DNA from: DASUXY01 sp036377675
GTDB taxonomy: Bacteria; Bacillota; Bacilli; Bacillales; Amphibacillaceae
Length of the DNA: 64,000 nt
Assembly: GCA_036377675.1 (NCBI GenBank)
Contig: DASUXY010000040.1
Coordinates: 43,398-107,397, forward strand
Direction of reading: 5' to 3'
The translations under genes and the position numbers were made by a program. Below are positions 27,565 through 37,411 of the stretch, piece after piece. Below the pieces are notes generated by a model. It ran no database searches. It was not told the origin of the DNA and worked only from the letters and a program-made list of their open reading frames with translations. Position 1 is the first letter of the stretch, and every line of letters starts with the position of its first letter.

Positions 27565-28683
27565 TTAATTGTTCGACAAAGAAGTTGGATCCTTATATGA
27601 CAACCCGAGCGAATCAGCTACTCCTTTATTCGTCACATGCCCTTCCATCGTATTGATCCCTTTTAACAATGCTCTGTTTTGAAGACTAGCACCTTTATAT
27701 CCTTTATTTGCAATTTGCAACGCGTATGGAATCGTTACGTTCGTCAGGCCGATCGTCGATGTCCGTGGTACTGCACCAGGCATATTTGCAACAGAATAGT
27801 GTAAAACACCATGCTTCTTATACGTAGGATTATCATGTGTTGAAATTCGATCACTCGTTTCAAAGATTCCCCCTTGATCAATCGCAACATCAACGATAAC
27901 GGATCCTTGTGCCATCGCTTTTACCATCTCTTCCGTTACTAGTTTCGGGGCTTTTGAACCAGGTATGAGAACAGCACCGATTACGAGATCTGATTCGGTA
28001 ATCGCCTGAGCAATATTAAAAGGATTCGACATTACAGTCTTTAAGGAGGAGCCAAAAATATCATCGAGTTCACGCAACCGGTCAGGATTTAAATCTATAA
28101 TCGTTACATCCGCACCTAAGCCAACAGCTACTTTCGCGGCATTCATTCCAACAACGCCACCACCAATTACAGTTACTTTAGCACGTTGGACGCCTGGAAT
28201 GCCTGCGAGTAAAATACCCTTTCCACCGTATGGTTTCTCTAAAAATTGAGCACCGATTTGTGCAGCCATTCTTCCGGCAACTTCGCTCATCGGCGTTAAC
28301 AATGGAAGTGAACCATTGTCTAGTTGAACCGTTTCATAAGCAATGCTAACAATCTTTTTCTCTAGTAAAACCTTTGTCAATTCTGGCTCTGCTGCTAAAT
28401 GCAAGTATGTAAACAAAATGAGCCCTTCCCGCAAATATTTATATTCTTCAGGTAATGGCTCTTTCACTTTCATAACCATATCTTTCGTCCACGCTTCTTC
28501 TGCAGTGCTTACGATCTGTGCTCCTGCCTCTCTATATTGTTGGTCTGAAAAACCAGAACCAATTCCTGCACCGGTTTCAATATATAGTTCATGCCCTCCT
28601 TCTTTTAACGATAAAACGCCCGACGGAGTCATAGCCACCCGGTTCTCATTGTTAATTATTTCCTTTGGCACTCCAATCTTCAT
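27565..28683 (-). CDS. ald: Alanine dehydrogenase
   Basis: NAD-dependent interconversion of alanine and pyruvate plus ammonia; needed for alanine use during sporulation in B. subtilis. The 372 residues begin MKIGVPKEIINNENRVAMTP, contain the catalytic region LFTYLHLAAEPELT and the nucleotide motif VIGGGVVGMNAAKVA, and end with the usual ANKGYKGA block. ATG at 28683 has a GAAAGAAGGTAG site upstream. Confidence 0.96.
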   Translation of the reverse strand: MKIGVPKEIINNENRVAMTPSGVLSLKEGGHELYIETGAGIGSGFSDQQYREAGAQIVSTAEEAWTKDMVMKVKEPLPEEYKYLREGLILFTYLHLAAEPELTKVLLEKKIVSIAYETVQLDNGSLPLLTPMSEVAGRMAAQIGAQFLEKPYGGKGILLAGIPGVQRAKVTVIGGGVVGMNAAKVAVGLGADVTIIDLNPDRLRELDDIFGSSLKTVMSNPFNIAQAITESDLVIGAVLIPGSKAPKLVTEEMVKAMAQGSVIVDVAIDQGGIFETSDRISTHDNPTYKKHGVLHYSVANMPGAVPRTSTIGLTNVTIPYALQIANKGYKGASLQNRALLKGINTMEGHVTNKGVADSLGLSYKDPTSLSNN

Positions 28684-29035
28684 GTCATCTACCTTCTTTC
28701 AAGTGATTTTATATTCTGAAAGTACTCGTATTGTATCAAAAACAAGCTGAAAAAGCATTGTTTATTCTATTATAACATGAATACATATAGAACACTTTTT
28801 TAAATATTTTTGTTTGTAACAGAGGGGATCATTTTGAACAAGTTTCGTTCATGAAGTTTTTCGTAACGTATCGTTTTTTTCTCTAGATACGTAAATACGT
28901 TTGTTTCATCACCGAAACATTGACTTTTTTTTACGATTGTACAATATTTTGTCACAAAGCATTCTCTTCTTTGGACAATTGATGGGTAATCTATTGTATA
29001 CTAAACATAAGGGATGATGAAAGGGGATAAAATTT
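28684..29035. promoter_or_regulatory. Divergent ald / universal stress protein control region
   Basis: No gene is seen in these 352 bases, which are AT-rich. On the plus strand TATACT (28997-29002) is a good -10; the best -35 is TGGACA (28972-28977), with a long 19-base spacer. Assignment is tentative. Confidence 0.3.
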
Positions 29036-29473
29036 ATGGATAATATGGATTACAACAATGTCATTATCGCCGTTGATGGATCTGAAGTTTCGGAGAAAGC
29101 ATTTAAGAAATCTGTGAATATTGCGAAGCGAAATAAATCAAGACTTGTAGTTGCCCACGTCATTGATACACGCACATACGCACTCGCAGAAGCTTATGAG
29201 CGAACCCTTATTGAACATGCGGAAAATCATGCGAAAGAAATTGTCGATCGTTATGCTGAACAAGCGAAGTCTGCTGGAGTTGAAAATATTGTACGGTGTG
29301 TCGAATATGGATCACCGAAAGTAAAAATCCCGAAAGAAATTGCTCAAACATTTGAAGCTGACTTAATCGTTTGTGGAGCAACTGGAATGAATGCTGTCGA
29401 ACGCTTCTTGATGGGTAGTGTGTCAGAAGGAATTGCTCGACATGCAACGTGTGATGTCTTAATTGTCCGCTAA
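29036..29473 (+). CDS. Universal stress protein (UspA family)
   Basis: 145 residues forming one Usp domain. The N-terminal strand reads NNVIIAVDGSEVSEKAF. The C-terminal ATP-binding motif G-2x-G-9x-G-S is present in GATGMNAVERFLMGSVSEG. The protein ends in TCDVLIVR, typical of the family. ATG 29036 has AAAGGGG nine bases upstream. It resembles B. subtilis NhaX/YxiE-type proteins, but I cannot tell which one it is orthologous to. It is a single gene with its own terminator. Confidence 0.92.
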   Translation: MDNMDYNNVIIAVDGSEVSEKAFKKSVNIAKRNKSRLVVAHVIDTRTYALAEAYERTLIEHAENHAKEIVDRYAEQAKSAGVENIVRCVEYGSPKVKIPKEIAQTFEADLIVCGATGMNAVERFLMGSVSEGIARHATCDVLIVR

Positions 29474-29495
29474 AATACGTCTACATCACTCCCTT

Positions 29496-29536
29496 AAAAA
29501 GGGAAAATGGCTTCTTAACAGCTGTTTTCCCTTTTT
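29496..29536. terminator. Terminator after the universal stress protein gene
   Basis: Arms AAAAAGGGAAAA (29496-29507) and TTTTCCCTTTTT (29525-29536) flank a loop of about 17 bases. It can act in both directions and lies between convergent usp and moaB. Confidence 0.8.
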
Positions 29537-29549
29537 GTTATGACATTGT

Positions 29550-30059
29550 TTACAAATCTTTGTAAATCTCATTTACGACATGAGTAAGTTCAGGTATAAT
29601 TAATCGATTCATCGCAAGCTTTACCGCCCCCGATGAGCCCGGAGTCGTAAAAATGGCCGTATGATTTCTAATCCCGGCAATTGCTCGAGACATCATTGCT
29701 GCCGAACCGATATCTTCCGTATAACTTAGCATTCTAAAAATTTCTCCAAAACCGATTAGCTGTTTATCAAGCATCTGCTCGACGGTCTCATACGTAACAT
29801 CACGATTGGAAATGCCCGTACCCCCGTTTGTTAAAATGACATCAATCAACCTATTTTGACAGCCTTCATCAATCGTTTTATAAATGACATCTTGTTCATC
29901 AGGAATAACTTTTTTCATAGTAACGAGATGACCAGCCTCCGTTAACAGCTGGGCCATCAAATCCCCGCTTTTATCTGTCATTTTAGTCCGCGTATCACTA
30001 ATTGTAAGGACCATGCAATTGATTGGTTGTTTATTGTGCCGATGTTCATGAAGCGACAT
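29550..30059 (-). CDS. moaB: Molybdenum cofactor biosynthesis protein MoaB
   Basis: 169 residues of the MoaB/MogA molybdopterin-binding fold. Motifs are TISDTRT near the N-terminus, DVILTNGGTGISNRDVTYE and FTTPGSSGAVKLAM. The family adenylates molybdopterin during cofactor synthesis; MoaB in Gram-positives is thought to take the MogA role. No other mo gene is nearby. It precedes ytxK in reverse order on the minus strand with a 54-base gap. Confidence 0.92.
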   Translation of the reverse strand: MSLHEHRHNKQPINCMVLTISDTRTKMTDKSGDLMAQLLTEAGHLVTMKKVIPDEQDVIYKTIDEGCQNRLIDVILTNGGTGISNRDVTYETVEQMLDKQLIGFGEIFRMLSYTEDIGSAAMMSRAIAGIRNHTAIFTTPGSSGAVKLAMNRLIIPELTHVVNEIYKDL

Positions 30060-30113
30060 TACAATCTCCCCCTATCGATTCATTCATTCAGTCAAACTTT
30101 TATTCACCTACTG

Positions 30114-31103
30114 TTACAAATTCGTTTTAAACCATTGGTTCATTTTTCCTAAAATATCTTCCATCGCTCTAGCGTTATTTAGAGATGGTAATTGGACGAG
30201 TAATGGTTGCTTATATGGAGTTGTCTGCTCACCTTTCTTTTGCAAAATGAAAATACTTTTAGCATGTAACTCGTCTTGAAAAGCACTTTTAGGCAATTGT
30301 AATAGACCGACAATATGTGCATTTTCTTGGAGATATGTGTGCAACTGCTCGGATTGCTCACTATTAAATAAAAAGTTTGGAATGAGACATAACAAATAGC
30401 CACCACTTTTTATGTATTTTATACTCTGCTCGATTATCAAATGATGACTATATGAAAGTCCTTGATCTGCTTTTAATTGAAAATGCTCCGCTCGTTCATC
30501 ATCTGGGTAGTAACCGACAGGTAAATCTGCGATGACGATATCAACGGGATCGAGTAAAAAAGGTCGTAAACTATCTTGGTGGAAAAATTCAATTTCCATC
30601 TTCTGCAAATTAGCATATTGTACAGCCAATTTTAGTAACGTCGGATCAATCTCATTGGCATATGCTTTCACCTTTTTCTCATCTTGTAATTGTCGCATGA
30701 CAGCTGTTAGTAAGTTAGCCGTACCACTCACCGGGTCAAATATACGAATGTTTTCCATCTGTTCTGTTAGTTTTACGACGATATAGCCGATCAGTAAAGC
30801 AATTGCTTCAGGTGTCATCAAGTGGTGTTGTTGTGTGGAATCCTTCATCCCCTTTAAAATGGCTAATTGGATTGCTTTTCGGAGCTGATCTGTTGTATAC
30901 GTCTCTGACTGAATCATTTGTAAAGATTTCTCTAACGTTTGTGTCAATGTTCCATCTATATTAGGATCGATTACTTCTTCATAAAATAACATTTCCATCG
31001 TCGTTGTCAAGCTATCTAAATAAGGTTCATTACGATATTGTTGTATTTTTGTAGTTGTATCATCGAACCACGTAAACAATGTTTCTATCATTGAATCTCC
31101 CAT
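30114..31103 (-). CDS. ytxK: Class I SAM-dependent methyltransferase YtxK
   Basis: 329 residues. A helical N-terminal part (about 1-100) is followed by an N6-adenine-type methyltransferase fold with the SAM motif FDPVSGTANLLTA and motif IV as ADLPVGYYPDDE, a known variant in this family in place of NPPY. In some Gram-positives the ytxK homologue is associated with ackA; ackA is not present here. The methylation target is unknown. ATG 31103 has AAGGGG nine bases upstream; ATG four codons later is an alternative. Confidence 0.85.
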   Translation of the reverse strand: MGDSMIETLFTWFDDTTTKIQQYRNEPYLDSLTTTMEMLFYEEVIDPNIDGTLTQTLEKSLQMIQSETYTTDQLRKAIQLAILKGMKDSTQQHHLMTPEAIALLIGYIVVKLTEQMENIRIFDPVSGTANLLTAVMRQLQDEKKVKAYANEIDPTLLKLAVQYANLQKMEIEFFHQDSLRPFLLDPVDIVIADLPVGYYPDDERAEHFQLKADQGLSYSHHLIIEQSIKYIKSGGYLLCLIPNFLFNSEQSEQLHTYLQENAHIVGLLQLPKSAFQDELHAKSIFILQKKGEQTTPYKQPLLVQLPSLNNARAMEDILGKMNQWFKTNL

Positions 31104-31412
31104 GCCATATTTCCCCTTTCCAATCGTTCCTAAGGCTAATGAATAAAGCTATAAACAGTAAAAATCTCCCCCAGTAAATGCGATGGAGAGAGAATAACTC
31201 TTCTATTGATATGTTTTTCACTTATAACGATGAATCATCCTGTATATAATATTATGAATAACTTATCGCCACATGTCCAACGATTAAGCGTGGAAATTAA
31301 AATCCCATCCGAGAGAAATTTTCTACACGGATGGAACAGGAAAATGAAGGAGAAATCTTCACCCTTACCTTTTCATGCTATTTAAAACGAACGATCATCT
31401 TATTATTTTTTA
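31104..31412 (-). terminator. Gap with a probable gerW terminator
   Basis: No gene is seen in these 309 bases, where B. subtilis carries tpx. On the minus strand CCATCCG (31328-31334) pairs with CGGATGG (31305-31311), followed by GATTTTAATTT. This could terminate the ytfI-gerW transcript, but the T run is imperfect and the stem lies about 80 bases past the gerW stop. Confidence 0.45.
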
Positions 31413-31868
31413 TTATATGTCAAAATTAATGGGGTCATCTTGCTTTGATGAATGATTGGTTCGTTGTTTTTGCTGTTTTTTATTTTTTTGCGATTCGTTC
31501 AAAATTTGTTGAATTGTGTCGACCGCTTTCGGTGCGAGGTTGAGCATTTTCTCATAGATATGTGTCTGTTCATCTAAGTGAATCATTTTTATCCCTGTTG
31601 GATGGATAACTAAAAAAGCAACAGGTGCAATTGATACACCACCGCCACTGCCACCACCGAAAGGCATCATCTCAGTTGAGTCGTCTAATTGAGTTGGAGA
31701 AAATTCACTTCCACCTGCAGCAAAACCGAAGCCAACCTTTGATACGGGAATAATGATACTTCCATCGGGAGATTCAACTGGATCACCAATAATCGTATTC
31801 ACTTCAACCATTTCTTTTAAATTTTCCAATGCTGTTGTCATCAAACCCTCAATCGGATGTTCATCCAT
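31413..31868 (-). CDS. gerW: Spore germination protein GerW (YtfJ)
   Basis: 151 residues starting MDEHPIEGLMTTALENL. The family core DGSIIIPVSKVGFGFAAGGS and the glycine-rich stretch FGGGSGGGVSIAPVAFLVI are clear. A basic, Gln/Lys-rich tail follows. In B. subtilis YtfJ/GerW is a sigma-F product needed for normal germination with certain nutrients. ATG at 31868 has GAGGAGG upstream and fits the family; a start 15 codons earlier lies inside the preceding spacer. ytfI is 34 bases upstream. Confidence 0.92.
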   Translation of the reverse strand: MDEHPIEGLMTTALENLKEMVEVNTIIGDPVESPDGSIIIPVSKVGFGFAAGGSEFSPTQLDDSTEMMPFGGGSGGGVSIAPVAFLVIHPTGIKMIHLDEQTHIYEKMLNLAPKAVDTIQQILNESQKNKKQQKQRTNHSSKQDDPINFDI

Positions 31869-31902
31869 AATAATCCTCCTCCTCTGTTCAGATGAATCCT
31901 TG

Positions 31903-32496
31903 TTAGACATCATGTATATATTTCTTTTGTGAAGAGAGTTTTTGCATGAGTTGGAAAGCCCTGTATATAGCGTTCCCTAGCTTTATGGAAATCATGCAAT
32001 TTATCTCAGACTGAATGACTGACTGTTGAAAATGTGGAACGATCGATATGTCCGGTATACATTTTAAATCGCTTACGTGGTCGATAGTACCGACAGTCAT
32101 TCCTTTTACAGTCCACGCTACTCCTGTCATAACGCCTGTTAAACTTGCATCTTTCATTCCGATTGCAGTGTGCCATCTCATTTCATGAACAGACATACTT
32201 TGTAAAATGATTTTCATCATGTCTTTGACATTCCGTACCAAATGAAAAGTTAATCGTATTTTTTTACGGGTTACATTGCTCCATGCACCCATTTTCTCGA
32301 TTCGTGTCCAAAAATCTTTCGTTTCAGTAGGATTCATTTCGGTTGTCTTTTCATACAGACGTAATTTGAACATATGGATTTTAATGTTAAAAAACTGTTT
32401 AGAACTTGAATAGCGATATGTACACGTTACATAAACCCGCGATGATAAAAAGACCGTTATACTTATAACAATGATACATAAAACTAGCCATAACAT
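31903..32496 (-). CDS. ytfI: DUF2953-family membrane protein YtfI
   Basis: 197 residues with one N-terminal membrane span (about 1-17) followed by a soluble domain, consistent with DUF2953. It lies immediately upstream of gerW, as in B. subtilis, and is probably in the same sporulation operon. Molecular function is not known. The start ATG at 32496 opens with MLWLVLCIIVISITVFLSS, a good membrane anchor. Confidence 0.82.
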   Translation of the reverse strand: MLWLVLCIIVISITVFLSSRVYVTCTYRYSSSKQFFNIKIHMFKLRLYEKTTEMNPTETKDFWTRIEKMGAWSNVTRKKIRLTFHLVRNVKDMMKIILQSMSVHEMRWHTAIGMKDASLTGVMTGVAWTVKGMTVGTIDHVSDLKCIPDISIVPHFQQSVIQSEINCMISIKLGNAIYRAFQLMQKLSSQKKYIHDV

Positions 32497-32583
32497 ATTT
32501 TTCGACTCCTCACATATGTATTAGCTTTAGATAATTTTCCTTTTATATACAAACCTTTTTATCAAAAAAGAGGTTTTCATTTA

Positions 32584-32630
32584 AAAAGGGGCAGTCCAAC
32601 AAGTCATTTTATTGACTTATTGGACTGCCC
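32584..32630 (-). terminator. Terminator after the SASP gene
   Basis: A long stem, GGGCAGTCCAA with TTGGACTGCCC extended inward by AAGTCA/TGACTT (32589-32606 with 32613-32630, one mismatch), is followed on the minus strand by five T. It lies 19 bases past the SASP stop. Confidence 0.85.
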
Positions 32631-32648
32631 TGAGCCATCTATTATTTA

Positions 32649-32855
32649 TTATTGTTCTTGAGTCGTACCTATCTGTTGTTGAGCTGTTTGAACGAGACGT
32701 TTAGTGATCTCGCCACCAACTGAACCATTGGCACGTGAAGTAACATCAGCACCAAGTTGCACACCAAATTCTTGGGCAATTTCCGTCTTCATTTGATCCA
32801 AAGCTTGTTGTGCACCAGGAACTACTAATTGGTTTGAATTATTGTTATTAGCCAA
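32649..32855 (-). CDS. Small acid-soluble spore protein, alpha/beta type
   Basis: A 68-residue SASP. It has the conserved GPR cleavage region around KTEIAQEFGVQLG and the family block DVTSRANGSVGGEITKRLV. These proteins coat spore DNA, protecting it from UV and heat, and are degraded at germination. An AAGGAGG site precedes the ATG at 32855. It corresponds in position to B. subtilis sspA beside thiI. Confidence 0.96.
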   Translation of the reverse strand: MANNNNSNQLVVPGAQQALDQMKTEIAQEFGVQLGADVTSRANGSVGGEITKRLVQTAQQQIGTTQEQ

Positions 32856-32941
32856 TTTCGTTCACCTCCTTGGCACACTTATATTGTGCATACAGGAGAT
32901 GAAACATACGTAGCGCTATTTGGTAAGTGTTACTATGTGCT

Positions 32942-34144
32942 TTAAAAGAGTCCTTGAAAGTCTTCTGTTGATTTTTCATCTGTCATTTGAATGATTTCAA
33001 TTCCATTTAGAGCTTCATCAATTAATGATTCGAACGGTAGTTTAGACTCGTATTCATTAGCTATCTTTCGTTTCGGCCTTGTTGCTGGTGACTTAGGTAC
33101 GAAAATTGTACAGCAATCTTCATAAGGACGAATCGAAATGGGATACGTTTCAATTTGCTTAGAAATGGCAACGATATCTTCCTTATCCATCGTAATAAGG
33201 GGACGTAACACTGGATAATTTGTAACCTCATTAATTGTGTTCATACTTTCCATCGTCTGACTTGCTACTTGTCCAAGGCTCTCCCCCGTCGTTAATGAAA
33301 GAATACCGTGCCTTCGACAAACCGCTTCACTAATCCGAAACATCATCCGTCGCATAATCGTCATCGCATATCGATCAGGTACATCTTGAAATATTTGTTG
33401 TTGCAACTTCGTAAAAGGAACGACGTGAACATTGATTGTATGGCCATATACCGTTAACCGCTTCGCTATATCAAGCACCTTTTGTTTAGCCCGTTCACTC
33501 GTAAAAGGAGGGGAATGAAAGTGAATCGCCTCTAATTCCACACCACGCCTCATCGCCAAATATCCAGCAACGGGACTGTCAATCCCACCAGACAGTAACA
33601 GAAGTGTTTTTCCACCTGTCCCAACAGGTAACCCTCCTAATCCTTCAGTTACACTAGATGTTATATACGTTGCTTCTCGTCTAATTTCTACATTAATGAT
33701 GATGTCCGGCTCATGAACGTCAACTTTAAAGCGCGTCGTGTTTTTCAATAAATGTGCACCGAGTATTTGGTTCATCTGTTGTGAGCCGATTGGAAACGCT
33801 TTGTTAGCACGCCGAACAGCAACTTTAAATGCATGTGTGTCTTTTGATTGTTGTAATGCATACAAGGCAGCTTTTTTAATCGCTTCTAGATCATGGTCAA
33901 CTTTAATAGCCAAACTAAGACTATAGATCCCAAACACTTGCTTACATTTTTCAACAATAGGGGTTGGATCGTGACCATTGAGCTCTACAAACAAGCGCCC
34001 TTGAGTTCGTTTTACTTGCACATGTTTAAATTCCCGTAATTGATATTTAATATTACGTTGTAGCTGGTTGAGAAACTTTCGTTGGTTTTTTCCTTTTAAT
34101 GCAAGTTCTCCGTAGCGGATTAAAATATGATCGTATATCATCAT
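32942..34144 (-). CDS. thiI: tRNA 4-thiouridine synthase ThiI
   Basis: 400 residues: an N-terminal ferredoxin-like and THUMP region (about 1-170) and an AANH PP-loop domain with LLLSGGIDSPVAG (about 183-195). The C-terminal rhodanese domain of the E. coli enzyme is absent, as usual in Bacillus. It makes s4U8 in tRNA. The neighbouring cysteine desulfurase lies three bases upstream on the same strand and is the likely dedicated sulfur donor, as shown for the B. subtilis NifZ-ThiI pair. Confidence 0.96.
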   Translation of the reverse strand: MMIYDHILIRYGELALKGKNQRKFLNQLQRNIKYQLREFKHVQVKRTQGRLFVELNGHDPTPIVEKCKQVFGIYSLSLAIKVDHDLEAIKKAALYALQQSKDTHAFKVAVRRANKAFPIGSQQMNQILGAHLLKNTTRFKVDVHEPDIIINVEIRREATYITSSVTEGLGGLPVGTGGKTLLLLSGGIDSPVAGYLAMRRGVELEAIHFHSPPFTSERAKQKVLDIAKRLTVYGHTINVHVVPFTKLQQQIFQDVPDRYAMTIMRRMMFRISEAVCRRHGILSLTTGESLGQVASQTMESMNTINEVTNYPVLRPLITMDKEDIVAISKQIETYPISIRPYEDCCTIFVPKSPATRPKRKIANEYESKLPFESLIDEALNGIEIIQMTDEKSTEDFQGLF

Positions 34145-34147
34145 TAT

Positions 34148-35290
34148 CTACTCCATTACTTCTTTTAGTCGGTTAATTGAATCTTTTAAAACATCGATAA
34201 ATGTATTGATTTGTTCTTTCGTCGTATCGTATGTCAAGCTTACACGTAAAGCAGATTTAGAGCGACTTTCATCATATCCACAAGCAGATAAAATTCGATG
34301 ATCATCTATCTGTTTAGAAGAACATGCTGACTTCGTCGATATGTAGATCTGTTTTTCACCGAGCATATGAATAAGGACTTCAGGTTTAAGGCCAGGAACG
34401 GAAAAATTCATAATGTGTGGGGCAGCTCGTTCGGGTGTATTGACTTCGATATGCTTGATCATCTTAAGTTCGCTCCGCATATAATGATGTAATTCATACA
34501 TTCTTTTTACTTCTGTTTGTTCTTTTTCTTTAGCTAACCGTAATGCTTTTGCCAAGGAAACGGCACCCGCTAAATTTTCTGTCCCTGCTCTACGTGATCC
34601 TTCTTGATTTCCTCCATGAAATAAAGGAAACAGAGACGTCCGTTTATGCGCGTATAAAATCCCTGTACCTTTTAAACCATGAATTTTATGTCCCGACATT
34701 GTACATAGATCAATGCCAGATGCTTTAAGACGGAACGGAACTTTTCCTAAACCTTGCACATCATCGACGTGTACATACAATTTCGGATACTTCTTTGCTA
34801 GTTGGCCGATTTGTTCAATCGGCTGGATCGATCCTAATTCATTATTTACATGCATAATCGTGATGAGGATTGTATCATCGGTGATTGCTCTTTTTAAATC
34901 ATCTATGGAAATGACTCCTCGTTCATCAACAGGAAGATATGTGACGCGAAACCCAAGTCTTTCTAAGGCTTTACACGTTTCATAAACAGACGAATGTTCG
35001 ATTTCAGACGTTATAATATGCTTCCCTCGTCCACGATGTTCAAAAGCGATTCCTTTAATCGCTAAATTATTACCTTCCGTTCCACCAGAGGTAAAAATAA
35101 TTTCTTCTGGTTCGACGTGGAGGAGGTGAGCACATTGTTGTTTCGCTTCCAACAAAAGCTGCTCTGATTCCCCACCTAACTGATGGATGGAAGAAGGATT
35201 TGCAAAAAAACGTTCGCTTACTTGCTGAAAACTTTTCACTACTTCAGGGTCTGGTTTTGTCGTTGCACTATTATCTAGATAAATCATCAT
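34148..35290 (-). CDS. nifZ: Cysteine desulfurase (NifZ/IscS type)
   Basis: 380 residues of the class V PLP aminotransferase fold. The N-terminus is MMIYLDNSATTKP, the PLP lysine lies in MSGHKIHGLKG and the active cysteine in STKSACSSKQ. It releases sulfur from cysteine. The three-base gap to thiI implies one transcript and tRNA thiolation as its main job. AAGGAG precedes the ATG at 35290. The iscS name is also used for this family. Confidence 0.94.
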   Translation of the reverse strand: MMIYLDNSATTKPDPEVVKSFQQVSERFFANPSSIHQLGGESEQLLLEAKQQCAHLLHVEPEEIIFTSGGTEGNNLAIKGIAFEHRGRGKHIITSEIEHSSVYETCKALERLGFRVTYLPVDERGVISIDDLKRAITDDTILITIMHVNNELGSIQPIEQIGQLAKKYPKLYVHVDDVQGLGKVPFRLKASGIDLCTMSGHKIHGLKGTGILYAHKRTSLFPLFHGGNQEGSRRAGTENLAGAVSLAKALRLAKEKEQTEVKRMYELHHYMRSELKMIKHIEVNTPERAAPHIMNFSVPGLKPEVLIHMLGEKQIYISTKSACSSKQIDDHRILSACGYDESRSKSALRVSLTYDTTKEQINTFIDVLKDSINRLKEVME

Positions 35291-35339
35291 TGTTACTCCT
35301 TATGTATGTTTGTACGTGTTTTTTCGGTTACGAGCGAAT

Positions 35340-35392
35340 AAGGCTGTCTAAAGAAAAGAGTGACTGTCACAATCTTTTCACTAGGCAGCCTT
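35340..35392 (-). terminator. Nested hairpin between ezrA and nifZ
   Basis: Outer arms AAGGCTGTCTA and TAGGCAGCCTT (one mismatch) enclose inner arms around GTGAC/GTCAC and AAAAGA/TCTTTT. It lies 82 bases past the ezrA stop on the minus strand. The T tail is poor, so terminator function is uncertain. Confidence 0.45.
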
Positions 35393-35473
35393 CCATCAAT
35401 GATTGAACGGATTACAGAGCAATGATTGAAACTTCAAATCATTACTTCCGTCGTAAATTCACCTGTCAATGGT

Positions 35474-37165
35474 TCATTTAGCAACCATCTGAAGCTCTTC
35501 AATTCGCTTTAAGGCACCAGGTTCAATCGCTTCAATCGCTTTTGCTGCTCGCTCCAAAGCGAGTTCATATTCACAAGAACGAAACAGACGTTCAGACTCA
35601 GCGAGTTGTGTAGCGAGGGTAGGATTTTTACTTCTGTATCGATTCGCATACTGGATGACTTGCTCTGTTAAATATGCTTGGTCTAGCATGAGTTCAGTTT
35701 GTTGTACTAAACGCTCAACCGCTGATGATGCTTCAGATAACGACTCTTTAACGTCGACCATATCGAGAGGTTGCTTTTCTAGTACGGTTAAAACATGATC
35801 ATTTTTTTCAACAGCTTCATCGATACTTTCCCAAATGTAATCGGGAACGCCTGGTATATTGCTTTTTTGAATTTTTCTCGTCGTATCGTTGATTTGCTGA
35901 CGCATGTTTGCTAATTTTTCTTTTGCTTCAAGTTCATCCTTGCGTAAACTTTGGATGTTTTTCCTAAAAACAGCGTGTTTTTGCTGAATTTCTTCAATTT
36001 CCTTAAATCCATCTTCCAATTGAGCTCTCAATTCAGAGTGAGGAATCGATTTACCTTCCAGTTGAGCGATTATTTGTTCACATTCATCTTTCCGTTTAGT
36101 AATAGCTTTTTCCAAACTTAAATAGTAATCCATATCATGATCATCGATATAATACATTTTTTTCAAATCGGCAACTTCTCGTTGAGTTTCTTCAAAATGA
36201 GCCGTAATTTCCCGAACGAATTGTTCGTAATTAGGTATTTTTGCTTCGACATAATTTTTATCGAGAGCTTCTTTTTCAAGCAGTTCATAAATTTCATCCA
36301 TTCGTTCTTCCACTTCTTGAATCGTGCTCTTAACTTCAGATCTCTTCCCCTCTATTAAATCGTCTACACAATCGGCCAGCCGCTGTTGATAATTATGTAT
36401 TTCTTTATCATACCCTAAATGCTCTAATTGATAGCCTTCCTTCATCATTTCAGAAATTCCAACGCTCAATTCATTAAGTTGGGTAGGCAGTTTTTTATAA
36501 CAGGCGTTGTACAAATAAGGATATTCTTCGATTTCGTTTTGTAGCCTTTTAAAATCGTTTTTCATCTGTTCGACGAGGTTCATCGCTTTCGAATAATCAC
36601 CTGATTCAACAAATGCATCATACTGCTTCAGATGATTGTCCAATTGATCAAGCTCTGCTTCAAATCGCTTTTCCGCTTTTTTATATTGATAGCGATTTTG
36701 AATGAGCTCTTTTCGAACTTCTTTTATAGTCGGTAGCAACTGTTCAACTTCTTTTCGACTCGTTTCCTCGGAATCCATTAATTCATTTAATTCATGTAAA
36801 ATCTTCTCGATTTCTCGTTCACTCTCATCCAAAAGCTCATCTGTTTGCTGAATGGTTTTTTTAGCTTGTGGAATACGATATCGATCCGCTAATTGTTCCG
36901 CACGAAATAAATTTTCTTTAACCTCAGCTGAATCCTTCGTAATAATCCGTTCCCAACGTTCCTTCCATGATTCAAATTTAGTCAATGTTTCTCCGGCTAA
37001 ATTTAAACGTTTAATTCGTGACAGTTCGGAAGCTACATTGCGATCCATGATAGCCATTTTCCTAGCTTCTTGTCGATCAACTTCGTCATAGACGCGTTTG
37101 CGTAAAATGAGTCCAACCGAAACGAGTACGATAATAATAAATATAATCCCGATTATATATACCAT
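35474..37165 (-). CDS. ezrA: Septation ring formation regulator EzrA
   Basis: 563 residues, the usual length. One N-terminal membrane span (about 2-22, IIGIIFIIIVLVSVGLIL) is followed by a cytoplasmic domain that is almost entirely coiled coil, in spectrin-like repeats rich in Glu, Lys, Gln and Leu. EzrA restrains FtsZ assembly and helps move PBP1 between side wall and septum. It lies between nifZ and refZ, the usual Bacillus order. Confidence 0.95.
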   Translation of the reverse strand: MVYIIGIIFIIIVLVSVGLILRKRVYDEVDRQEARKMAIMDRNVASELSRIKRLNLAGETLTKFESWKERWERIITKDSAEVKENLFRAEQLADRYRIPQAKKTIQQTDELLDESEREIEKILHELNELMDSEETSRKEVEQLLPTIKEVRKELIQNRYQYKKAEKRFEAELDQLDNHLKQYDAFVESGDYSKAMNLVEQMKNDFKRLQNEIEEYPYLYNACYKKLPTQLNELSVGISEMMKEGYQLEHLGYDKEIHNYQQRLADCVDDLIEGKRSEVKSTIQEVEERMDEIYELLEKEALDKNYVEAKIPNYEQFVREITAHFEETQREVADLKKMYYIDDHDMDYYLSLEKAITKRKDECEQIIAQLEGKSIPHSELRAQLEDGFKEIEEIQQKHAVFRKNIQSLRKDELEAKEKLANMRQQINDTTRKIQKSNIPGVPDYIWESIDEAVEKNDHVLTVLEKQPLDMVDVKESLSEASSAVERLVQQTELMLDQAYLTEQVIQYANRYRSKNPTLATQLAESERLFRSCEYELALERAAKAIEAIEPGALKRIEELQMVAK

Positions 37166-37411
37166 TTTATGCCTCCTAACCGAATTCCTGAATAAGAGGG
37201 AAATCCTTTGTTGTTAACATAATATACGTAGCATTGTATTCGTATATAGGTCTTTTTAACTATGTGAGATATAAAGTATTTCCAGTATCCATACGTGTTA
37301 TATATATAATAGCATGTAAACGACTGCATGTCCGAAAGAAAGCAAAATAAATCATAAAATGTCGACATCTTCCCATGAAGTTACTTTGAAAAACTCGAGC
37401 GCACCACATCG